Assembly (NCBI GenBank): GCA_025201805.1
Contig: MU619331.1
Location: 32,553-70,457 of the forward strand
DNA from: Parasitella parasitica
Lineage: Eukaryota > Mucoromycota > Mucoromycetes > Mucorales > Mucoraceae
Length of the DNA: 37,905 nt
Reading direction: 5' to 3'
A model generated the notes under the pieces. It was not told where the DNA came from. It did not search any database and worked only from the letters and a program-made list of their open reading frames with translations. The translations under genes were made by a program, and so were the position numbers. This document shows, one piece after another, positions 24,494 through 36,194 of the stretch. The stretch's first letter is position 1; each line of letters opens with the position of its first letter.

Positions 24494-26585
24494 ATGAGTA
24501 ATCTACTGCCAAAATCACTATTTTCTGCCTCTACTCTGAAAAGAGAGCCAGTTGAAGAGACGTTGGGTAAAGAAATTAACTGACATTGATTCATAGTCCT
24601 AATACCGCTCGCTATAGAGTCGCATCCATCATCACAGCAGCAACAAAAAAGACAGAGACACAACAATAAAGTTACTGCTTCCTCGCAGCAACCTCACTCC
24701 ATCAAAACACCTGTCGACTCACCTTTCATGGATCCAAAAAGATCGATCCGCAGCAAGGGCAGATTAGCGAATGATCTGCAAAACACAGACGACAGTGGCA
24801 ATGACGACAGTTGTAGTAGCAACAATAGTAGTAGCAGTAGTAGTAGCAGTAGTAGTAGTAGTAATGAAGAGGAAGAGGAAGATATTGAGATGAAAATGCT
24901 ACGGCAGGATCATGTGTCTGTGTCGCACATCAACCATACCATGCACCATCTGCTATTAAAGGTATAGTATTTCTTGCTGTGGTGGTATACTGCATTTTGG
25001 ACTGAAGGTTAAAAACAGCTCGAACGACAGCAATCAAAACAAAATCGTTACCTTGCAAAACTTAAACAGATCAGCAAGTCAATTAAGAAAACTAGTCGAC
25101 TGATCGGATACAATGCGAATTTGTTATCTGAGCAATGCAGCACCGCAACAACAAAGAATATGCCTGCCACTCTTATACCAGCTCCTCAGCTTGCGAAAAG
25201 ATCTGTACCATTCTCAGCAAGGATAAAACAAACAAAATCTACACAGGACACAAACAGCAATGGTGATGGTAGTACCGAAAGGGAGGCACTTCCAGATGTG
25301 ATGATAGTGAGCCCAGAACCCCCACAAATAGTGCTACCACCTGCACAACATCCAGGTCCTCGCCCAGCCTCTAGATTCCCAAAACCCAAGCATCTATCTA
25401 ACAGGGATTTCAAGGAAATTGGATTCGGCCGTAGTCAGCTCATGGACATCTACACTCTTCGTAGGAAACATGGAGACGTAGTATTCAATAAAAAGCCACG
25501 ATCTTTGCTGTACAACATAACTGATGGTAGTTTGAACAATGGCATGAATGAGCTCATGATTACGACATCTTTGGATGGAGAGTTGCAATTCTGGAACGCT
25601 GCTGAAAGAAGAAAGATTAAAACGATCGGCAAAGACCACATCTACGATTCTTGGATTGATGATATATGCTGGGCCACGCCTACCACATTGGCATTTTGCC
25701 CCCCACAGAAATCAGACGAGCCTGTCAAACTGGTCCACATTGGTAACGTGACCAAAACGAATGTAGAAGGCCGCATTCAGACACTGGAGGAGTCTCCTCA
25801 TGATAACGGCATTTCGGTCATTGGATCATTGGAAACTGGCGATTACAACACAAGGAATACCGAGAAATGTAGCTTTGTTACAGGTGGATATGACAAAAGC
25901 GTCTACCTCTGGAGTCTCAAGAGAGAATCCCCTGATGATAATTTCACATCAACTGGTATTTCTAGGCTGAACATCAAACACACGTCTGCCGTTTATTCAC
26001 TCTGTTATGACAGATTCAAAAACGTGCTATTGTCTGGCGGTGCTGATGAGAGACTGGTGCTATTTGACATTCAAGCAAATACATCACTTCGAGAATTAAG
26101 ACTGGCACAGCGTGTCAGTCAGATAATTCAGAGTAAGGCCAATCCAAATATTATGCTCATCACGTAAGTCTCTCACAACTTCATGATGTAATTTTATACT
26201 TAATGAAAATAATAGCTCTACGCTTCGCTCTGAGCAATTTTATATTTATGACCAACGGATGCCTGGCTATGATGGCATCAAATTAAGATTTGGTCAGCAT
26301 GAATCAGAAACACTTTCAAGATTCACGAAGCCTGATATGCATGAAAATGGTTATGTTGTGTGTTGTGGGCATCAAAGCTCATCTAAGCTTAATTTTTGGG
26401 ATCTGCGATTTACGGATGTTCATAAATCAATATCATTTAGTATGGATACGCCATCTACCACTCGCATTCTTCGATCTATGTTTATACCTAACACTGAAAC
26501 AATTGTCTCTCTCTCTTCGTCCCGTACCATGAGCTGGTTGGATTATAACGTCAAAAAAGATGAGGTTGTTAAATGTCTGGTTTGA
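24494..26585 (+). CDS. WD40-repeat protein
   Basis: The certain part is exon 24597(or earlier)-24961, then 25019-26163 and 26216-26585, with GT-AG introns of 57 and 52 nt in matching phase. The frame stays open upstream of ATG 24728 and reads low-complexity coding (SSQQQQKRQRHNN), so the true start is likely upstream. ATG 24494 can be joined in phase to an acceptor at 24596, with a donor at either 24498 (99-nt intron) or 24567 (30-nt, unusually short). With the latter the product is 650 aa. The N-terminus is disordered with a Ser run encoded by an AGT/AGC repeat. The C-terminal half has WD-type blades: TSLDGELQFWN, TGGYDKSVYLW, SGGADERLVLFD, KLNFWDLR. Likely a beta-propeller scaffold, perhaps a DCAF-type ligase receptor. 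No orthologue was recognised. Confidence 0.8.
24813..24864 (+). repeat. AGT/AGC trinucleotide repeat coding poly-Ser
   Basis: A run of AGT units with AGC and AAT interruptions within the WD40 gene encodes a Ser-rich linker directly before an acidic EEEEED run. It is a likely length-variable locus. Confidence 0.8.
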
Positions 26586-26640
26586 ATAAATGCTTTGCAA
26601 TTTAGATTACGTATTTATTACAGTTTGACTCTTTAATAGA

Positions 26641-26696
<56 letters not shown>

Positions 26697-26702
26697 AAGA
26701 GA
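26641..26702 (+). repeat. Compound (GT)n(GA)n microsatellite
   Basis: A perfect (GT)11 block at 26641-26662 is followed directly by GA repeats with AAAG interruptions to about 26702. It lies between the convergent WD40 and KH genes, in their 3' flanks. Confidence 0.95.
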
Positions 26703-26790
26703 ATATTACAGATGTAGAATATAGTGATGAAAAAGGGGTTTATCATTAATATGTTTGATTTTGTATACTTTTTTTGTAGGATAACACAAT

Positions 26791-27948
26791 TTACTCTTCT
26801 TCTAGCAAAACATTGTCTTGCTGCTGCTGTTGCTGTTGCTGCTGTTGCTGTAAGACGCCACGAAGACGACGTTCTTTCTCACTTTCAAGCTGTCCGTACA
26901 GAAGATAAAGCGCCCTCTCGTTAGACTCCATGGTTCCTTGAATAGTAAACATTCGTTCGCCAGATTCATCATGAGGCGTTTTAGCAATGGATATGTGAGA
27001 TCCCGATAATTGACGAATCTCTGAAATCTTTGATCCACCTTTACCAATGATACAGCCTACCATATCGCTTGGAATAGAAATCTGTTGTGTGCGAACATCA
27101 GCATTGGATGGGGGTTGTTGTGGTTGTGGAGGCTGGAACGATGTGCGACGAGATGATGACGATAAAGATGATGAAAGATCTGTTTGATTGAAATCCGCAC
27201 CGTTGCCGGTGCGAGTAAATGAAGCACGTCTATCGCTTACGGTCGAAACCTTGGTTGGATTATACAAAATTGTACCATAAGCTCTATCTTTGTCCTCAAT
27301 AAGACAAGCACCGATCTCTGAAATGGCTTGCAAAAGTGCCTCGACTGTACCGCGTACTTCAACAACGCGTTCTGTGCTCTGAGGCAATAGCGTTTTACTT
27401 GCTGTCATGCGAACGCCTGAATTATCTTGGATCTGCTTGATCTTGGCACCCTGTCTTCCGATTACTGTACCCATCAAGTTGTGCGATATTAACAATCGCA
27501 AAGTAGCCACGGAATTGATAGCCGTAGAGCTATTAATAGCATCTTGGGGTACAGATGGCGCGTTGTTAGCAGTGATGCCATCCATAGTGGCCCCAGCAGT
27601 TGGATTATCTATCACGGTGCGGGCAATTAATGAATAGGCCTAATCAATGCTTATTAGCATTCAGCAGCAAACGGGCAATATATATATATTTATATATCCT
27701 ACCATGGCAACGCCCTCCGGAGTACCACTCACTGTCAGCACACGATCATGAACACCTTGAATCACTTTGGAAACACCAGCTTTTACACCAGTTTCTTCTC
27801 TTAATTCGGCGACATTTTTACCTCCTTTCCCAATAATCACACCTGCCTCTCTTGTAGAAACCAAAGCGCGGAGCGTAAGCTGATCCTCTTGGTTAGAATA
27901 TGATTGTTGTTCAGATACGGCAGAGTTGTCGTCTTGATGCTCAGGCAT
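26791..27948 (-). CDS. Three-KH-domain RNA-binding protein, Hek2/Rnc1/PCBP-like
   Basis: Binds single-stranded, usually C-rich or AU-containing RNA to control mRNA stability, localisation or translation. Two exons: 27948-27703 and 27639-26791, joined by a 63-nt GT-AG intron in phase 0, giving 364 aa (yeast Hek2 381, pombe Rnc1 about 400). KH1 is about 25-90 with GKGG at 40-43. KH2 is about 125-195 with GRQG at 143-146. KH3 is about 268-335 with GKGG at 281-284. The layout of two close KH domains, a Ser/Gln/Pro linker and a third KH is that of the poly(rC)-binding family. The C-terminus has a run of about eleven Gln. The intron contains an AT-repeat. Confidence 0.92.
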
Positions 27949-28066
27949 TTTACACTTGAGAAAAATAGAGAGAGTGAGAGAGGAAAGAAAGTAGAAAAAC
28001 GAAAAAATATACAGAGGATATTAAAATTTTTAGGGTGATATGGTAATACAAGATTTAGATATTTTA

Positions 28067-29511
28067 TTAAATACAGCTAGTACAAAACACTATGGAGAAT
28101 CCCTGTTCATCCTGTCTCATTTTAGCAGCAGAATCCAGTTGTTTACAGCATTTAGTACACGATAGACACTTTTTATGCCATCGAGTAGCCAGAGGACCAG
28201 GCGTATCTTCCATAATTGAAATACTAGTCTGGCATTTGGGACATGTCTTGGATCCCCCCAGCTTGGGTGACCTTCGTTTTGGCACCATGCTGAATGCATG
28301 GCAAGCATGGCAGAATGGGTTGCCGTTGACTTCAAAGACTGGCTCCCCTAGATTGATCTTACAGCCATTAGCGTGACATTTGAAGCAATCGAAATGGTAG
28401 GATTTGTTGTTGAATTTGAAGGCATCTTGTTTGATGGGTCTGTCACAGCTGTAGCAGTATCGGTCGCACTGTGAATGATAAAACGTCCTTCCATCTGTGG
28501 TACATTCGCCATCTTTGAAGGGCAAATGACATTTACTACAGAGAAAACAAGATTTGTGAAACCATGCATATTGTTCTGGAGATCCAATTGCAATTTTGAT
28601 CTTTTTGCGTGTAGCATCCCCCAGTGGTTCATGGCAGTGATGGCAAGGCTTTTGTGATAATGATGATTTTTTAGGTGTGGCTACAGGTGTAGATTGAGAG
28701 GATCTAGGTGGTATAAACATCGATGTGAGGCCGTGGTTTCTATTTGATTTGGTGGGTATATATTCTTTTTCTCGGTTATCTGGAGACGGCGTTCTTGACA
28801 GGGGAGGGGTGATTGACAAATCTTGGAGTTTTGATTGAAGGGATCTATCCATTGAAGTGCAATTATTCTGGCCATATCGTCCGGTGCCAGCTTGAGCCAT
28901 AAAGCATGGTTCACAGCACGGACGGTTCTGTAAATCGACTAGCGGATTGGCATCAAGTTGTCTTTTACATTTGAAACAAACAAAGCATCCTGTGTGCCAG
29001 CATTTTTTGGAATACTCAATATAGCTTTGACTGCTCGAAACAGGCTTATGGCATGCTGGACTATAGGCAGATTAGGCGGCAGTCTAGAATATTGTGTTTA
29101 TACATACCATCCACCTTTGCTAAACAGTTTTGAATGGCAGTCTTTGCAGTAAGAAAGCTTGTCTTCCGTAACAACTTGTTTGTATTCCAATATTTTGCTA
29201 CAGCAAGTGCATAATTTACTAATGGGATCATAGAATGCTGACTGAGTAACTGGGATTCTTTTGGCAGAAGGAGATTTAGGCGAAATATTTGTTGGGGATA
29301 GTATTGTGCCTGCATACTGCGATTGCCATCTATCAATTACCGACACTCCACCCTCAGACATGATGGAACTGATTGTGGATTCTATTTCGTTTTTAACATT
29401 AGAACACAAATCTTCAGCCAGAAGAGAATTCTATACTTTACGAACTGATCTTCCACCACATTTGCCACATTTTGTATCTGCAAGTTCACCACAGTGTTTA
29501 CAAAATCCCAT
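28067..29511 (-). CDS. Multi-LIM-domain protein, fungal
   Basis: Three exons: 29511-29442, 29381-29108 and 29060-28067, with introns of 60 and 47 nt in phases 1 and 2, giving 445 aa. The first exon encodes a small N-terminal zinc-knuckle-like segment (FCKHCGELADTKCGKCGG). Without splicing it runs into a TAG, but the donor C/GTAAAG and acceptor AAATAG remove it cleanly and restore the frame. LIM-type Cys/His pairs follow: CTCCSKILEY to CKDCHSKLF; CPACHKPV...CWHTGCFVCFKCKRQL; then, after a Ser/Pro-rich linker, CHHCHEPLG...FHKSCFLCSKCHLPF; CYSCDRPIK...YHFDCFKC; and CPKCQTSI...WHKKCLSCTKCCKQL. Roughly four to five LIM modules or half-modules, serving as protein-binding adaptors in polarity, actin or Rho signalling. 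A paxillin- or Lrg1-like role is possible but not shown. Confidence 0.88.
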
Positions 29512-29667
29512 TGGAAATAATAAAAGATAAGAATAAAACGAAAAAAAAAAGGGGGGCAACATCTAATGACAAGCTAATTTATATTACAACAGACATTAGA
29601 AAACATTCCCAAAATGGTACAAAAACAACATTGTGTTTTTTATGGCAACTTGTATACAATCAATATT

Positions 29668-30270
29668 TTATTCCATTATATTAGAAACACCTTTTTCGAC
29701 GAATTGTTTGTCTTCTTCTACAGGTTCCTCGTCCTCCTCTGTCAAAGTCTCCAAAAAGAATTCCGCGACCTTTTCATGATTTCTTTGTTGTGCTTCGTAT
29801 ATGGGGGAGTGGTTCATGTTATTTTTAGTCTATTTTCGATATGAGCATTAAGATCATCCATCAATCTCTTTGAAAGACTATCGCAATACCTTGCAATTTC
29901 CTCCTGCTTTGACCAAAGCCTTGACTACATCTAAATGACCGTTCAGAGCAGCCCAATGAAGCGGTGTGTTGCCTTCCGCATTCTGGGTGTCGATTAATTC
30001 AGCTTTAGTTTTATCATCCAAATCAGCAAGCTTCTCGACAATGTATTTCACGATATCTAGTAAAAAAAAATCAAAAAGGTGCCCAGTGTCATATCGACAT
30101 ACTGTCTTACCAATATGGTTATTGGCACTAGCCATGTGCAGAGCCGTCTTTCCAGATTCATCCTTTTCGACAAAATCTTTGGGCGAAGCCTTGATTTCCT
30201 TTAGATGCTCCAGCTCACCTGCACGAGCATAGTATATGATATCGTCTAACATTTCTTGATAATCTGTCAT
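29668..30270 (-). CDS. YAR1: Ankyrin-repeat protein, YAR1-like
   Basis: Three exons: 30270-30111, 30056-29890 and 29829-29668. The introns are 54 and 60 nt, GT-AG and phase-consistent, giving 162 aa (yeast Yar1 200). N-terminal helix (EMLDDIIYYARAGELEHLKE), then two clear ankyrin repeats: GKTALHMASANNHIDIVKYI and GNTPLHWAALNGHLDVVKAL, a partial third (NMNHSPIYEAQQRNHEKVAE), and an acidic C-terminus (TEEDEEPVEED). This layout and the phrases TALHMA(A/S)ANGHI and NTALHWASLNGKLDVVK-like blocks match yeast Yar1, the dedicated chaperone of ribosomal protein Rps3. Short ankyrin proteins are easily confused, so the orthology is inferred. Confidence 0.82.
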
Positions 30271-30739
30271 TTTTATGCAATATGAGATAAAAGAGTATAC
30301 TTTTGTTGAGATTGACAGGTTGATTTGTAAAAAAAATTGTTGAAAATTGAGGCTTTGATTCTTCTGTTGTGATATGCTCTCCGACGCTTTGTTTTGATCT
30401 TGTTACGCATGATACCAAATAATAATATCGAGAAGTTTGTAACCTGTTGATCCAAAATTCTCATTGTCTTCGTTTTTATATATACATAGAAAAACAACAT
30501 ATCTGTTTATGAGATGCTGCCATGATAATTAAAACGATGTAGAAAAATTTTGATACAATTCTGTCTCTGATGATAATCTTGTTTAACAATAACAGGCGCA
30601 AGAGTCTGTCAAACAAATTTAAAGAGTAAGGCTTTTATTATCCATTGATATTTACAGTATTAAACATTCATCCAAACCACACAAGGTGTATATGCGCAAG
30701 TTGGTGAAAGAAAAACAGGCATTTTTTCAAGCTTAAGAA
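30271..30739. other. Upstream region of the YAR1-like gene
   Basis: AT-rich, no gene recognised. It is the presumed promoter of the minus-strand YAR1-like gene and the unresolved 5' side of the LRR pseudogene. Confidence 0.4.
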
Positions 30740-32860
30740 TGCGCAATGTCTGTCACTTTTGCGTATCGAAACGCACCCAAGAGATTTGGAGAGGAACAGA
30801 TAACTGCTCGCAAGCTGAAGACACTCCAACTATTGGACATTACCACGCGCTCAAATGATTAGGCATTCAACCGACGGCCTCTGCTGGTTGCAACTTCGAT
30901 CTGCAAGTGATTGGTTGATGGGATAGCCTTGAAGATCTTACTATCACATACAATGACGAACGGCTATCCGTCGAAGTGCCGCCCTAAACATGCAATTGGC
31001 TCGAATATGTCTTTTTTCTAAATACATCAATCTCAAGCCATATGTATAGTATTCGATTACGGATATTCTAAGCGAACTGGATCTTGATTTTTGTGGTTCA
31101 TTAATCAATTTCTGTCCTTTCCAAGGCTGTTCGTAACTTTATTTTCGGAAGAACCTCAATTCCATGGCAAATTTCTAAACTAATTTACAATTTAAAATCG
31201 AATATGCGCAAGAGTGCTGATGACTTTACGAATTCACCCAAATCCTAAACGGTTACATCTCTCTGAATTAAATGGATCAAATCTTTCCGAAATTAACGTG
31301 GAAGACCCTTACTACAATGAAGGACCTGACCTTACAGCTCCTATTCGGTAACTGAACATATCCATCGATTTGACGATTAGTTTGGAAATGGAGATGAAGA
31401 GAATGAAGAGAATGAGAGAAGTTTTATGCTTGGCAGGTTTTTGTCCGGATAAGGTTATGTCTGAGGATCGATGGCAGATTGGTTCCAAATCCTCTACAAA
31501 ACATTGAGAAAATGACTAAATTGACTCATTTGGAGATCGGTTGTGAATAGAGACTAAACGCAGCTTAATTTTTTTCCCAAATTGCGAGCCTTGAGAGCAA
31601 CACACGCTATAATGTATTATCAAGTTAAATCACACATATATATTAACTTGCATAGATTCTGTTTTTGGAATCTCCTTTATTTGCTCTTGGGTAAAATTGA
31701 TCAGCAAACAAAACCAAAGATTTGCGCATCAAAATTGACTATATTCAAAGTTTTGTTGAAATTTACAGAACCATACATACATTAACTGATTTTTTGTCTT
31801 CTTTTCCTAAACTAGATTCACTTTGAATTGAGATAGAATGCGTATCAGAGCGTCTCCCTTGCATCGAATTGCTTGAACAAGATTGTGTGGTGAACGACCA
31901 ACGGATACATGTGAGAAACAGGATATAAATCCTTATAATGTCAAATAGGCATTTGCATAAATGACCTGTGATTTACTATACCGTCCTGGCTTTAAGCTAC
32001 TGATACTGAAAGTGGTATCCCATGACATTAAATTGTACATTACACGTGCTTAAACGAATATAGGAGACTCATGGAAGATAATCGCTAGCGAAATGAACTT
32101 CATAGAAATTATAGTACCAGCTTGAAATCCATAACTTGAGATTAATTTGTCATTTGATTAACGTCGTTTCTATACAAATATAAAAGTTGGGCCACTAGCA
32201 TAGCCAAATACTTGAACCATTTACCGTGCTGTGTTTGATAGGTCTCGTAAATCAAAGTGTTCTTTTGAACTCCCTTGTCTTATACTTTAGTGTAAATACT
32301 GGCATCAGATTTTCATATATCAGTACAATTGGAATTATCATAGAGCAAGTATTTAATTATACCTCTGACTTCAGTAAGCAGAGTCTCAGACTGGTTCTAC
32401 TTTTAGCAGAATAGACATTTGAATCAAATAATGGCAATTTTGAGCCTGTCTACGATGATGGAAGCAGCATTGCGTCGATATTGCTAGAATAATATTTGAT
32501 GGAAGATTTGATTGTACCAAGCCATTAAATGCCGGTGTTCAGAGAATGACAAGTTTAATGTTTACTAGCAATCATTATCACTAGAGCCCTACTTGTAACA
32601 ATACGTTCAACATAATATGACTAGGGGAGGATTAAAGAGTTTACAAAAATTAGCTTCTTTACAAGGCAATTGTAACCGTTTTGGGGCACGATGAATCCAA
32701 CTCGCATCAAAACTTGCCTTCACATATCACTAAGATGAGCTATTGGCGAATCTTAGTTTCATGTGGTCTGACAATACCATTGTAAACAAGCTATCGAACT
32801 TCTTGCTGATAATCTATCTATTTCTTGATTAAAGACCATTCATACCAAGCGCATGTAATT
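30740..32860 (+). pseudogene. Decayed leucine-rich-repeat (F-box/LRR type) gene
   Basis: Collinear plus-strand pieces in changing frames read as LRR protein: 30782-30862 (RKLKTLQLLDITTRSND, stop); about 31220-31350 (NPKRLHLSELNGSNLSEIN and VEDPYYNEGPDL, stop); about 31385-31500 (CLAGFCPDKVMSEDRW); about 31490-31550 (LQNIEKMTKLTHLEIGC); about 31575-31600 (FPKLRALRATH); and about 32625-32690 (GGLKSLQKLASLQGNCNRFG). The Leu spacing and such phrases are typical of the large, fast-decaying F-box/LRR families of Mucorales. No F-box was identified at the 5' end. Limits are approximate. Confidence 0.5.
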
Positions 32861-33093
32861 CAATAGTTTAGATCTTTCTTTTGTTATACAGAAGACAGCT
32901 ACTGAGCTCAATTTTGAATAGTTTATCATGACAAGAAAAAGTTACTTGCACCTTTTTTTTTTGTTTTTGTTTTTGTAAAAGCTGGTGTTCCTAATGAATA
33001 TGTAGGCATTAAACGAGAATACGATATGTATCAACAGATAAAAATGATTTCAGAGTTTTGATGATAGTTTTTGTCTGATTTTGGATATCCGGT

Positions 33094-33729
33094 TGCAATG
33101 GAATGGTATAACTAAAAGCAAGTAACTAAAAAAAAATAAGACTCAAATGTCACGCATAGTCAATTCATGCCATTCGAGTTCACATAACATATTAAGTCAT
33201 ATAAATCAAATCGAATTACAAATACAATTTAAGACCTTATCAATGAATGTCGTGTGAAGGAAAACACTCCTGATCAAAGTGCTTTCCCTTACACAATAGA
33301 CATTCAGAATAAGAATAATAATGACAAAGATATCACTTATGGCAGCTCGTCATTCAATGAGTTTTTCCCATCATTCTAGATAAGGATATCTTTAACAGAA
33401 TAACTAAAGTATGACGATAGCCATCCTAACACGGCCAACCAATGTTACGCAAATCTCCATCAATGGTGAAAGCATTCAGCATCATTTGCTTCTCCTTAAA
33501 ACCTAAAATTAAACAACAACAAATTAACGCATTGACTCTAGGATCAATGCTTCATTCATGAGAACTGATATACAACAATTCAAATCCTATAAATACTAAG
33601 ATGTTTTTCTCTAGATAAAACCTCAGTATACTTTTATAATAAAGAACCCCAAACTTGATTATAATTGTAATTTCATATCGCTTTTATTTTTATTTTTTTT
33701 TATTTCGTAAATCTTTCAAATTTACTGCA
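33094..33729 (+). mobile_element. Solo LTR, family B, copy 1
   Basis: 636 bp beginning TGCAATGG and ending TTTACTGCA (the TG...CA rule), flanked by an exact 5-bp target duplication CCGGT at 33089-33093 and 33730-33734. It is closely similar along its whole length to 35383-36025 with scattered substitutions and small indels. It contains a TATAAATA element near 33588, AATAAAG near 33640 and a T-rich tail, as expected of an LTR promoter and polyadenylation region. No internal gag/pol lies on either side, so it is a solo LTR left by recombination. Confidence 0.82.
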
Positions 33730-33734
33730 CCGGT

Positions 33735-34471
33735 GTTTCCATAAGAGGATATAGACCAAAATTCTTATTTAATATACGGGGTACCGTAGTAATGTAGCGA
33801 AAATGTGATCAAGATATCATATCATCAATAGAAGAAGAATATTTGCCAAAGAGATTGCGTGGCACAATAATAAGATTGAACATATTTACTTAGTTAAGCG
33901 AAACATGCCTATGGTAGAATGTACTAAACCACTCGAAACGGGGCAGACATGCTGTAGAGATATTTTACTCTTTGAATTGTGAGTTTATTGTACATCTGGT
34001 TTAGAATCGCTACGTCACAATTGAAAAACTAGATAATGATTGTAAATCTCGCACCGTTAAGCAATTAGTAAAAATAGCTAATAACGGCTCATTACTAAAA
34101 CGAAGCATTCTATTATGGTAATTAAATCAATTTGTTTTAATAAATTAAGAGGTCTTAATATGGAATTAGTAGTTGACAGTTTGAAATACAAAAAAATAAA
34201 ATATCATCTTGTATATCTTTATATTTTATACACATCTATCAAAACAAAACACAAAACTAACCCCATCTCTGAGCGCGGCAACGTTTATCTGCATTTTTTT
34301 AATTACGTAATTCAAATAAGATAAAGTCTATGATGGTGTTATACTGTAACCTTTTTTTTTTTTTTGTATTTCATTTGAACTGATATTTACAATAACTAAA
34401 AAGACTACACACAAAAACTGTGTGCATCTGACAACGTCTTATGTTATTGTCAATAAAATTTGACAAAAACA
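33735..34471. other. Intergenic between LTR B copy 1 and tRNA-Arg
   Basis: AT-rich with several homopolymer runs (T-run near 34352-34365). No gene recognised. No retroelement internal region follows the LTR. Confidence 0.4.
34465..34469 (-). terminator. Pol III terminator of tRNA-Arg
   Basis: Five consecutive T on the minus strand, two bases after the tRNA discriminator, the standard RNA polymerase III stop. Confidence 0.85.
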
Positions 34472-34544
34472 TGAGGCTACCAGGGGTCGAACCTGGAATC
34501 TCCTGATTCGTAGTCAGACGCCTTATCCATTGGGCCATAGCCCC
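34472..34544 (-). tRNA. tRNA-Arg (anticodon ACG)
   Basis: 73 nt read on the minus strand from G1 at 34544 to the discriminator A at 34472. All arms form: acceptor GGGGCTA with TAGCCTC (one G-T), D arm with A-box-like TGGCCCAATGG, anticodon stem TCTGA/TCAGG with loop CTACGAA (anticodon ACG, read as Arg after A34 to inosine editing), and T arm CCAGG-TTCGACC-CCTGG containing the B box. No intron. A T5 terminator follows. It sits between LTR insertions, a common setting in fungi. Confidence 0.96.
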
Positions 34545-35229
34545 TCATTAATTTTTAAAATGTGTTGTAAATAATTTATTGTCAAATTATCAAAAAAGGA
34601 AGCATGTGATATGAGAAGATACACAAGATGTAGTCTGTCCAAGAACTCGGTACCTAAGACATTAAAAGTAGAAGTTGATCTTCAAATAAACATTGAGCTT
34701 TCTTTCATAATTTGCTTATATTAATTGTTGCCTATTCCAATTGAAGAACAGATCAGAAACACCGTAAACCCCTTAGAAGGAACAATTACTCAAACCAAAT
34801 AATACGAATATTCTTTGTACAAACATTCTGTCTCGGCAATTCGAACATAGGAGAAAAAATTGCTTCACAAAACAAACCAATCCATATCACGTCTTACCAG
34901 CACAAACGTATTATTTTTATCACATAACCATATAAATATTGAGAATAATACAGAAAATGTAATGTGTTTGAATAGAAGAAATAGTAGGTTTAAGATATTA
35001 TATAATAGAAAATATTATAGCTTTATTAGTTGTAGCGAGATGAAAAAGCGCTTTTATTTTCTTGTACTTGTGAGAAGAATATAAACTAGATAATTTTGGG
35101 TATTATGGCGTGTAGCCGTTGTCTAATGTTTCTTGATGTGAATTACTGGCTGGCTGCTGTCGTGAACCTGTCAAACTAAACAACTATCCAACTCTGCATA
35201 TGCATATGCAATGCTAGTCCTACTTACAG
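34545..35229. other. Intergenic between tRNA-Arg and LTR A copy 2
   Basis: AT-rich, no gene recognised. The last five bases (TACAG, 35225-35229) are the left target duplication of the following LTR. Confidence 0.4.
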
Positions 35230-36194
35230 TGATTTATCAGAATAAGAAATTATTCAAATAAAACGGTTATGAATTAATCAGGTAAAGAGCTCGTTTATTA
35301 CATGGAAAAAATGATGGTTTATATACTAGTGAATCTAAGTGGACTGATGGGAGGATAAGATACAAGTGTGAAACATGGTGTGTGCAATGAAATGGTATAA
35401 CTAAAAGTGCACAACTGAAAAAAATAAGACTCAAATGTCACGCATAGTTAATTCATGCCATTCGAGTTCGCATAACATATAAAGTGTCATATAAATCAAA
35501 TCGAATTACAAATACAATTTAAGACCTTTTATCAATAAATGTCATTTGAAGGAAAACACTCCTGATCAAAGTGCTTTCCCTTACACAATAGACATTTAGA
35601 ATAAGAAAAATAATGACAAAGATATCAATTATGGCAGCTCGGCATTCAATGAGTTTTTCCCATCATTCTAGATAAGGATATATTTAACTCAGAATAACTA
35701 AAGTATCACGATAGCCATCTTAACACGGCCAACCAATGTTACGCAAATCTCCATCTCAATGGTGAAAGCATTCAGTATTATTTGCTTCTCCTTAAAACCT
35801 AAAATTAAACAACGACAAATTAACGCATTGACTCTAGGATCAATGCTTCATCCATGAGAACTGATATACTACTATTCAAATCCTATAAGTACTAAGATGT
35901 TTTTCTCTAGATAAAACCTCAGTATACTTTTATAATAAAGAACCCCAAACTTGATTATAATTGTAATTTCATATCGCTTTTATTTTTATTTTTTTTTATT
36001 TCGTAAATCTTTCAAGTTTACGGTAGTGTGATTTAGAGAATGGAACGATAGATTGTACCTATTGTCCATGAACATGTCATGTTGAGTGATAAATAAAGAA
36101 CATGATCTATTGGAATATGTTCCTGAATTGTGTTCAGGATTAAATTTACTTGAGTTTGACTTCCGGTTGGGAAATTATGACACATAATGCATCA
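35230..36194 (+). mobile_element. Solo LTR, family A, copy 2, split by a nested LTR
   Basis: The two halves, 35230-35377 and 36031-36194, together match 21120-21397 and are interrupted by the family B LTR at 35383-36025. The outer edges are TGATTTATCAG and GCATCA (TG...CA), flanked by an exact 5-bp duplication TACAG at 35225-35229 and 36195-36199. Without the insert the element is about 317 bp. No coding domains, so it is a solo LTR. Confidence 0.78.
35383..36025 (+). mobile_element. Solo LTR, family B, copy 2, nested in LTR A
   Basis: 643 bp beginning TGCAATGAAATGG and ending TTTACGGTA, closely similar to 33094-33729. Flanked by the exact 5-bp duplication GTGTG at 35378-35382 and 36026-36030. 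The terminal CA has become TA, compatible with a point change. The uninterrupted family A copy at 21120 shows a single AGTGTG at the junction, which supports the site. The LTR A interior next to the junction has an extra AAACATG, so the precise original site is slightly ambiguous. Confidence 0.8.

Noticed and set aside
29429-29442. In-frame TAG suggesting stop readthrough in the LIM gene
   Set aside because: A strong donor (C/GTAAAG) just before it and an acceptor at 29382 form a normal 60-nt phase-1 intron that removes the stop.
33094-36025. One complete LTR retrotransposon with two family B LTRs
   Set aside because: Each LTR has a different 5-bp duplication. The interval contains a tRNA gene and another LTR, with no gag/pol-like frame.
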